A stretch of DNA of 64,000 nucleotides, from assembly GCA_907163375.1 (NCBI GenBank), contig CAJQUW010007404.1, positions 1 through 64,000 on the forward strand. Reading direction: 5' to 3'. Position numbers and translations under genes: made by a program. Positions 7,679 through 14,822 of the stretch are shown here, in pieces (position 1 is the stretch's first letter; every line of letters begins with the position of its first letter). Under the pieces are notes generated by a model, which did not search any database, was not told the origin of the DNA, and worked only from the letters and a program-made list of their open reading frames with translations. The DNA comes from Prostheceraeus crozeri. Lineage: Eukaryota > Platyhelminthes > Polycladida > Euryleptidae.

Positions 7679-8962
7679 ATGCAGAGTATCAATTCGGCTT
7701 TGTGTTTCTTCGATTCTCCCCCTCATCAGACAGACATCATCTCCTCAACAATTGTAGACATAGTCCCCACAACAAATATCGATGGTAACCAGCAGCCTAT
7801 TCAGTTTGATATACCTGCCAATCCTCAAGATTATATTGACTGTCAATCCATTGATTTAGAGTTGTGTATACAAATTAAGAAGACTGATGGTACAAATATC
7901 GATTCATCCAAGGATAAAGTGGGATTAGCAAATCTTCCTATTGCCAGTCTGTTCTCAGATGTGTATCTAATATTGAATGACAAACAGATTGAAGGAGGGG
8001 ATCGAGCATATCCATATGGAGCATATATACATACAATGACTCAATTTCAAAAGCAAGCTAAACAGTCACACTTGCAAGTTTCTGGGTGGTATGATGATCA
8101 GCAAGGGAAATTTGATGATGTCTCAAATACAGGGTTGAAAAGACGAATGGATTTAACAGCGGATTCAAAGGAATTATACTTGAAAGGACCCGTCTATCTT
8201 GATTTCCTTCGTCAATCTAGATATCTGCTATCACAGGTTAAAATGCAAATAAAATTTATTCGTGCAAATCCTGAGTTCGCGTTAATGGCTTTTGGAGCTA
8301 CAAACTATCAAGTCAACATAAGTAATGCCGTGCTCAATGTAAGGCGAGTAACAATGAACCCGTCAGTCATCAACGAGCATGCGACAGGATTGAGGAAAAA
8401 CAATGCAATATATCCAGTTAATCACAGTGTGTTGACAAACTTCACAATTGGTGCGGGATCATCCTCACATGCCTACCCAAATCTTTTTCCCACTGCAATG
8501 CCAAAGGCGGTGTATATCACATTTGTGGAAAATGAGGCATTCATTGGTGCTTTTGAAAAGAATCCATTCAATTTCCAACACTTTAATGTTAGCAAACTAG
8601 CACTCTATCAGGATGGGAAATTTGTATCTTGCAAAGCATATGAGCCTAATTTCAAAGATGGTAAATTCGCACGTGAATATGGTTCTACTTTCACCGCCCT
8701 CAACATGTTTAATACAGATGATTCAAATGGAATTACAATGGATATGTACAAGAATGGCTACTTCTTCATTATGTACAACCTCACAGCAGATGCAGATCTA
8801 GGTGGTGAAAGCGTAGGAGTTACAAAGCCTGGAAATCTACGACTGGAGGTATCATTTGAGTCACCTTTGAAGAAAACAATTACTTGTCTCATTTATGCTA
8901 TCTATGATAGCAAAGTTGAGATAACAAGAATGAGAGACGTGACTGTCAGCTATCAGAGATGA
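7679..8962 (+). CDS. MCP: Polinton major capsid protein (double jelly-roll), 427 aa
   Basis: 427 residues, intact. The opening (SALCFFDSPPHQTDI), the block VYLILNDKQIEGGDRAYPYG and GPVYLDFLRQSRYLLSQVKM are characteristic of the family annotated in invertebrate genomes as F54H12.2-like, identified by structure prediction as the double-jelly-roll major capsid protein of Polintons. It should assemble trimers forming the capsid facets. It starts with ATG 7679, preceded by GAGCTAATACG, a motif shared with the genes at 783 and 5.5 kb. Its stop TGA overlaps the protease ATG by 4 bases (ATGA), tying the two genes together. Confidence 0.9.
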   Translation: MQSINSALCFFDSPPHQTDIISSTIVDIVPTTNIDGNQQPIQFDIPANPQDYIDCQSIDLELCIQIKKTDGTNIDSSKDKVGLANLPIASLFSDVYLILNDKQIEGGDRAYPYGAYIHTMTQFQKQAKQSHLQVSGWYDDQQGKFDDVSNTGLKRRMDLTADSKELYLKGPVYLDFLRQSRYLLSQVKMQIKFIRANPEFALMAFGATNYQVNISNAVLNVRRVTMNPSVINEHATGLRKNNAIYPVNHSVLTNFTIGAGSSSHAYPNLFPTAMPKAVYITFVENEAFIGAFEKNPFNFQHFNVSKLALYQDGKFVSCKAYEPNFKDGKFAREYGSTFTALNMFNTDDSNGITMDMYKNGYFFIMYNLTADADLGGESVGVTKPGNLRLEVSFESPLKKTITCLIYAIYDSKVEITRMRDVTVSYQR

Positions 8963-9423
8963 GTAACTTAAGCAACATAGAAATCTTGAGGAAAATGAGG
9001 AAAGCTCATCCCTACTCCAAGACAATATTTCTCAATGTCTTTTCTAGAGATAATTTACCTGATTCAATTCCTTTCTATCCTTGTTCGCTTATCATCAATA
9101 CGGATACCAACAATCTTCCCGGAAAACATTGGATTGCTGTATACATCAATCGTTATAAAGTGGCCGAATATTTTGACTCTCTTAATCAACCTCGTTTACA
9201 TGATATCGCATTATGGATGAACAGGTTCTCCTGGACTGTTAGGAAAGTGACATCGTTCCCACTTCAAAGTAATACATCTTTAATGTGCGGTGGCTATGTA
9301 CTCTATTTTGTCAACGAGAGACCATTGAAAAATAACTGTAAAAGTGCTTTAGAACTATTTTCAAAAGACTGTGATAAAAATGATGTAATTCTTACTAAAT
9401 ATGTCGAAACAGTTTTGAAATAA
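8959..9423 (+). CDS. PRO: Adenain-like cysteine protease
   Basis: 154 residues with the adenain/C5-C48 catalytic set visible: His in GKHWIAVYI, acidic residue in EYFDSL, Gln in FPLQSNTS and Cys in LMCGGYVLYF, in the correct order. Family knowledge: it matures virion proteins. It overlaps the major capsid gene by 4 bases and is the last plus-strand gene; it converges with the TBP-like gene. The frame is intact. Confidence 0.93.
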   Translation: MSNLSNIEILRKMRKAHPYSKTIFLNVFSRDNLPDSIPFYPCSLIINTDTNNLPGKHWIAVYINRYKVAEYFDSLNQPRLHDIALWMNRFSWTVRKVTSFPLQSNTSLMCGGYVLYFVNERPLKNNCKSALELFSKDCDKNDVILTKYVETVLK

Positions 9424-9490
9424 AGTTTTATGTTGTATCATTAACTTGCTCTCTTTTTTTCCAAAACAAGGGTTTATAAGGAAAACAAAA

Positions 9491-9570
9491 ACATGCTCAT
9501 ATTTCATTATCTATTCACATATATACAAAAACATGTTCATATTTCATTATCTATTCACATATATACAAAA
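9491..9570. repeat. Perfectly phased 2 x 40-bp tandem repeat between convergent genes
   Basis: 9491-9530 and 9531-9570 are copies of a 40-bp unit (begins ACATGCTCATATTTCATTAT; one substitution in the second copy). They occupy the space between the protease stop (9423) and the TBP-like stop (9572), so they sit in the shared 3' region of convergent transcripts. Confidence 0.9.
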
Positions 9571-9571
9571 T

Positions 9572-10141
9572 CTACAATTTGGTTTTCATGAAACATTTTT
9601 TCAAATCACATATGATGGGAGGCACATCACTTATGTCTTTAATGCCGGTTATCACAATCTTTCCATTATGGAACACATGAACATGATATGGATGCCAGTT
9701 AGTCAATTGAGCTGCAGGAAATAACTCCACTTCATAAGTTAGATTATGTGATGATGTAACTTTACGGAAGTCATAGTGATAGTGCAATTCACATAACACG
9801 GTCATTGTCTTCACTTTCCAATCAGATAATGAATCACCAAGTAAATGTTCCAAAGTTAAGTGTAGATATGAGAGATCACCCTCCATGACCCTTCCAATAC
9901 ATTGGATTGTTCCATTTGGAAAGAATAGGATAGTGAGAGATTTATCCTTCCTCTGAATCCTCCATGTTAACATTGAGGGTCTTCCAAGATGTAAGCTCGT
10001 TGTCGGCTTCAATTTGCGTTTTATCAGTAACCATTGTTTTCGGTTGGGTATATTCCTCTCGATCTCTTGTAGATTGAGTTTTGACTTTGCTTTTGTAGTT
10101 AACATCCGATTTACAACTTCCAACCGTTTGATGTCCTCCAT
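9572..10141 (-). CDS. TATA-binding-protein-like (TBP) protein, 189 aa
   Basis: The protein is essentially a TBP core with two direct repeats. Repeat 1 (about 8-107) carries KLNLQEIERN and FFPNGTIQCIGR, matching the TBP pattern KLDLKTI and IFxSGKMVxTG. Repeat 2 (about 108-187) carries DWKVKTM, YEVELFP and FHNGKIVITGIK, matching DFKIQNM, YEPELFP and IFVSGKVVLTGAK. By eye, three of the four DNA-intercalating phenylalanines of TBP are kept (about F75, F141, F158); the fourth position is Met/Leu. TBP nucleates RNA polymerase II initiation at TATA boxes; several genes of this element have strong TATA boxes. The start ATG 10141 lies inside the upstream minus-strand gene (200-base overlap). TBP is not in the Polinton core set I know. 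No lesion is seen. Confidence 0.88.
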   Translation of the reverse strand: MEDIKRLEVVNRMLTTKAKSKLNLQEIERNIPNRKQWLLIKRKLKPTTSLHLGRPSMLTWRIQRKDKSLTILFFPNGTIQCIGRVMEGDLSYLHLTLEHLLGDSLSDWKVKTMTVLCELHYHYDFRKVTSSHNLTYEVELFPAAQLTNWHPYHVHVFHNGKIVITGIKDISDVPPIICDLKKCFMKTKL

Positions 10142-10502
10142 CTTTAATGAATGACGTTATCTGTGGTAGTATCTCCCTTGTAAAGGTTTCCCATGTGACG
10201 TCACTGAAACGAAAAAATCGATATTCAACATCTTCCCGTTTTGGTGAACAGACGTATAGTTTGACTGATGAATCACACTTTATCCATACCTTGTCATCGA
10301 GAGGAATCTTGATCCGAGTCTTATGGTTGTCAATGAGATCCGCAAAGTCTTTCAGTGAAGGCAATGAGTCAATACTAATGCAAACGCCACGATGTTTTCG
10401 AACACTATTTGCTATTGAATGACGAAATGCTATTCTTTTAGAATTTGTTATGTGAACTTTTTGAACGTCACTAAGTTTCCATGTTCTAATGTAATGAGGC
10501 AT
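9942..10502 (-). CDS. Unknown Polinton protein overlapping the TBP-like gene
   Basis: About 186 residues from ATG 10502 (the open frame extends to 10523 with a TTG). Not recognised. The first two thirds look folded (KLYVCSPKREDVEYRFFRF; TWETFTREILPQITSFI); the last ~60 residues are hydrophilic and end in an acidic cluster (NMEDSEEG), encoded in the region that overlaps the TBP-like gene in the +1 frame. It is the upstream gene of a two-gene minus-strand unit; expression of the downstream TBP-like frame could be by leaky scanning or a separate transcript. A function in transcription or DNA binding is possible by association only. Confidence 0.5.
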   Translation of the reverse strand: MPHYIRTWKLSDVQKVHITNSKRIAFRHSIANSVRKHRGVCISIDSLPSLKDFADLIDNHKTRIKIPLDDKVWIKCDSSVKLYVCSPKREDVEYRFFRFSDVTWETFTREILPQITSFIKDGGHQTVGSCKSDVNYKSKVKTQSTRDREEYTQPKTMVTDKTQIEADNELTSWKTLNVNMEDSEEG

Positions 10503-10556
10503 GTTCCGAAAGCTATGTTTCAAATTTAGGTTTAATGTTTGCCTAAAGTTTGTTAT

Positions 10557-10562
10557 TTTATT
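10557..10562 (-). terminator. Polyadenylation signal AATAAA for the polymerase transcript
   Basis: AATAAA on the minus strand, downstream of the polymerase stop (10788) and just past the last of three hairpins; another AATAAA is at 10630-10635. It implies the hairpins are in the 3' UTR of the polymerase mRNA. Confidence 0.45.
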
Positions 10563-10564
10563 AG

Positions 10565-10735
10565 CTCAACATATCGGAATGATGTTGAGTACAAATTCTT
10601 CACATATTCATTCACATTAGGACTACCTATTTATTAGTAATCATTTCTACATATCGGAAAGATGTAGAAATTTCAATTTTAGTAAGACTACTTATGTATT
10701 AGTAAGTGTTGCTACATGTCGGAAGATGCAGCAAT
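10565..10735. other. Array of three hairpins with compensatory stems and a conserved TCGGAA loop
   Basis: Hairpin 1: CTCAACAT (10565-10572) with ATGTTGAG (10582-10589). Hairpin 2: ATTTCTACAT (10643-10652) with ATGTAGAAAT (10662-10671). Hairpin 3: TTGCTACAT (10709-10717) with ATGCAGCAA (10726-10734), one A-C mismatch. Loops are ATCGGAATG, ATCGGAAAG and GTCGGAAG. The outer stem bases differ between copies yet stay paired, while the loop is conserved, which points to selection on structure. Spacers share a unit resembling ACTACTTATGTATTAGTAA. Position: between the polymerase stop and the next minus-strand gene. Confidence 0.8.
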
Positions 10736-10787
10736 CGCAAGATCTATTACAAGTGGAATATTGTATTGTTTTTTTCTTAATTTAGAC

Positions 10788-13700
10788 TTATTCTACATCA
10801 CCTGTGACAGGAAGGCATCTCCTTCTCTTCGACGGTGGGGGAAGACCTAGGCTGTAGTGTCCATATGGTAATGATAAATTTTTATCCAGCCAACAGCGCT
10901 TATCCTCCCAAAGTGAGAGACCTCGCTTCCTAAATGATTTTGTGCTAACTATGTGATTTTTTGAATTTATAATTGTCATATCTTCAGTTGTATCATTCTC
11001 ACTATAATAGACACTCCTATAGTCATTATGTTTCAATTTTTTAACTGCTGCTCTCTGAATTCCTTTTGCACGTTTGATGCTATGATCCGTAGAGTCTAGA
11101 TATTTCATTGAATACATTTTCGGTTTTAGTAGGATCATTTCCTCAAGCAACTTTCCAGCACACTCATCCTTAAAACAACCTAATCTAGCTTTGTTTGTAG
11201 TTGAGTATAGTCGGTGGTGACTGTCATAGTTTGAAGAGTCGAACTTTTCACCGAAGTATAGAAGTATATCTTCCAGACGGACAGATGGTGATGTGTATAA
11301 ACATAGGAAGAAACTGTCGGTATCACCTCCACAAAGCCGCGTTCTATTTATCAGTGGACATCCTTTTAGATCATTGTAATATAATTGATACATTTCCAAC
11401 TTACTATAGTCAAGTACTGCTTGACCAACATATATTAATTTATTTAAAACTATTGAAGGTTTGTACATTTCCATACCAACCAGATCTTCATCAAATATTT
11501 TGTGTTGAACATAGAGAGGATGATTTGACAATTTCAGTAGTTGTTTCTCATTGTTGACTAGTTTAAATTTTTTCCTTCTCCTTACATTTTCCATTGTTTT
11601 ACCATATAAAGAATTATTTTTCAATTTGTAGAATGACTTTTCGAAGTCAGTGTTTGATTGAGCCCTCTTTTGAGAGTTCATATCAATGTATGTTTTTAAC
11701 CAAGGCTTTTGTGTGAATTTTATGCCACTATGAATCTTCTTGATTCTCATGCCCATGGTCAAGTAAAATTTTAAAATTGAGTAGTGGACTACATAATTTT
11801 CCCTATCAAATTGATGGAGCAGAAGTTTCTTGATAGAAGAAAAATGTGTATTTGGTCTTACTTTTTCATATAGATTTTTCATATAGTGTGAAAACATTCT
11901 CTTTTCAATCATCTGCATTTCTGGAGCTAATGGGAAATCGGCAGTGTCATCATGAATGGCTGCAGGATACTCTAAATCTAAATCAAAAATGTAGCCGATT
12001 TCACCATCATCATCTATATTTTGAACATTTTCTTCATTTAAAAAATTATCTAATTCCCTTTCATTCAACCATTTGAAATTTGAGTGGGGTAGATTTCTAC
12101 TGAGTGAAGAACCGTAAAGGTTATTAACATCTAAGTAGGTCAAATGTCGACTTTCATGTGTATTATTTCCTAATTCTTCAATGCGTGCACGCGCTCGGTG
12201 AATGTTGGTGAAAGTCATACCCCCTCTAATTCCTCGTTCAAATAGATTGTACATATTTTCATCTTGTATGTAGTGTGGGGGATCATTGGAAGAGAAATTT
12301 AGTGCTGAGGTAAAGCTAAGATGTGGGAGACTGACAAAATGTACAGGGTCGACTTCATCCTCACGTTGACTCAATGCTCTAAACACTTCAAATATGTCTG
12401 CCAACAATAAAACATCTAACTTCAGATATGCCAGCATGTAATCACCAAATGTGCTACAATTAAATTCAATCCATGCCTTGTTAGCGTGTTCATATTCACT
12501 ATCGGAACAGTGCTCACGAGTAAGATCATTATAGAATTCAAATTGTGGTGGTAGACAGTCTTCCGTCAACGTGTTTAAGTTTTTGAAGTATGAATATGGA
12601 AACACTCCCTTCTGATATAAAACATTATCACTTAATTGTGGAAATTCTACCCTCAATGTCTCTACATGCTCATACGTTTGCAGGCCCTTGGCTAATTCAC
12701 TCAAGGATGCACTTAGAAATCGATATGAGTCTAAGAATTTTAGTTTAAAGTATACTGTCTTCCCTTTGTATTCATTTACAGGGACACTGGCGGATAAAGT
12801 TATATATTTTTAAGCAGTTCCTGCTACAACATCTAATTTCCAAGATTTCATTCTTCCAATCGCTTTATAGCAAACGATGTGACTATCATAATTTTTAAAA
12901 TTGTGGAAAAATATGGGGAGCTCCCGTCTGTTAAGTCTTAACCGGAGATTGCATTTCCTACATAATGTTTGCCTATATCGTCCGGTGATATGATCATGAT
13001 CACGAACTTTTATGACTTCATCGCTGAATTTCGATTTACATTTGTTGCAACATTCTGCATTCTCATGGCGTGCTTTTTCATCCGCTGACAGTGACATTGG
13101 CTGCCTAGTTGTTGCACATTGGTTGTCATATAAGTCTTGGGCTACAGTTTCTAAGTGGTGCAAGAAACCAATAATGCAATTTTCTCCCTTAAAGAGGTAA
13201 TACTTGTTTTCAAATTTTGATTGAAGGGCATTATGCCAGACATGATAAGCTCCAATGGCCGCAGGTTTATGTATTTTATTATCAATGTAGCACTCTATAT
13301 CTGCATAAATTACTAAAGGAGGACTTAGTTGATATTCCATGCTACTTGTTAGTACTTTTAGATCCGATGGCATTTTTTCTATTTGTGCTTTTCCTCGAAT
13401 ACAAAACTGGAAGTGTCGTTCTAGTGTTGTTTTATATGTGAATGACTGAGTGCATCTTTCGCAGAAGTATTTATGTCTTTTTAAAGTTCTCCTATACAAT
13501 CTTGACAGCTTTGGAATTCCACAATAGTGTGCTGCTCCATTGTTTAGAATTAGCAAAATATTAACCGTTTGCCTACCAGTAAAGTTACTATTGTAACGAA
13601 CACCTTTGAGTCCATTTTCATAAAAGTGAATGTTAATTTTAATATCATTATTTTTCTCAAATTTTGGAATATCTTTGATTGATACTGGTGTGGAAATGCC

Positions 13701-14645
13701 TTCCATATTTAGCTCAGATGTCCACTCACTATATGATTTTACTTCATTCCTTGAATAAGGTACTTCATTATAATGCAATACTGATAAAACTGCATATAGG
13801 AAGCAATCATTTGCATTTGAATTAACATTAATGACAGCTTTAGAGTTTTTTAACTTCTTTGGTATAGGAAATGATTGTCCACCTGACAGTATTGGACTTG
13901 TTATTACATTGAACTCTATATTTTGTACATCATCTATAATCCAATTGCTACCCTCTTTTGTGAAGGCTTCAATATGATTTATTAGACTATTTAGATGATC
14001 CTGAAACCAAGCATCATAGTCATAAATATAGTTTGAGGATGATGAGGTAAAGTGTGCGAGAAAAGTTTCTTCTTCTTGAGGATTAGAACGGACATAACGA
14101 ATTTGTGCAATCAGACGACCGCGCAATTGATAGCTCCTTAGTAAGTCAGACACTAAATTCCCTAACACGGAACGCATGCTTTCTAAGAATGATGTTATGT
14201 CCACAGTAGGTGTTGTTGGCGTGATATCATACACACGTGCATGGCCATTGAGTGCGCTTTCGCTGAGACTAACAGTTCCATAGTTATTATGCATATTCAT
14301 CTCACTATTTGTGTTATGTACATTCATATGCTGTCGAAATCTACTTATAGAGTTATACGTTTTGCCACACCGAGAGCAGTATTGCATAAAGTTTTGTATG
14401 TTAGTTGAAGCGCTGGTTGTTGGCTTAGAAGTAGATCTATTTTGATTATTTGAATTTGACTCTGTTATGCTATCATTCGGTTTATTATTGCATACAAGTT
14501 TATGCCTCTTAAGATTATCCATCCTATTCGTCTTATATGGACACTTGCTACATCGATACGTTTTTCCTAACTTACAAAATTTTTCATGTCGTTGCAAATT
14601 GCCTATGAGAGTGAACACTTTTCCACACTTGGTACAGACAACCAT
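10788..14645 (-). pseudogene. pPolB: Protein-primed DNA polymerase B, full length but with one in-frame stop
   Basis: A single minus-strand frame of 1,285 codons runs from ATG 14645 to the stop at 10788, interrupted only by TAA at 12810-12812 (codon 612). Order: C2H2 fingers (CTKCGKVFTLIGNLQRH; CSKCPYKT; YCSRCGKTYN), an OTU/cysteine-protease-like domain (NDCFLYAVLSVLHY ... AHYCGIPKLSRL), another finger (FCERCTQSF), ExoI VIYADIECY (~449), an HNH/endonuclease-VII-like insert (RDHDHITGRYR ... CRKCN, ~534-566), ExoII FFHNFKNYDSH (~580), ExoIII YLKLDVLLLAD (~740), PolA DVNNLYGSSL (~840), PolB motif NNSLYGKTMEN (~1010) and PolC GDTDSFF (~1107). All catalytic residues are present. It replicates the element by protein priming. 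The lone stop suggests recent inactivation, readthrough or assembly error. Reading to 12810 alone gives the exonuclease-side fragment. Confidence 0.95.
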
Positions 14646-14674
14646 GATTATTGATGAGGATTGAAATTATCAAG

Positions 14675-14706
14675 CCCTTATGTACATCTATCATCCTATG
14701 ACGTCA
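14675..14706 (-). promoter_or_regulatory. Polymerase promoter: CRE-type TGACGTCA plus TACATAAGG
   Basis: On the minus strand TGACGTCA (14706-14699) is followed 13 bases later by TGTACATAAGGG (14686-14675), a TATA-like box ending in the same AAGG as the boxes at 728 and 1989, and lies 30-60 bases upstream of the ATG at 14645. Confidence 0.5.
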
Positions 14707-14800
14707 ACGTTATCACTAGCCAATAGCTTATGTTCCCATCTGATGCAAAGAGAAAACATAACATGTTTGATAATTTCTTTTTCCTAAATGAAGAAAGATA

Positions 14801-14822
14801 AAAGTTAAAGTTAAAGTTAAAG
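14801..14822. repeat. Short (AAAGTT)n tandem repeat
   Basis: About 3.5 copies of AAAGTT next to the 3' end of the intron-bearing gene. A simple repeat, not a telomere repeat. Confidence 0.8.

Noticed and set aside
14801-14822. Telomere-like (TTTAAC)n
   Set aside because: Only three to four units and not a known telomere repeat.
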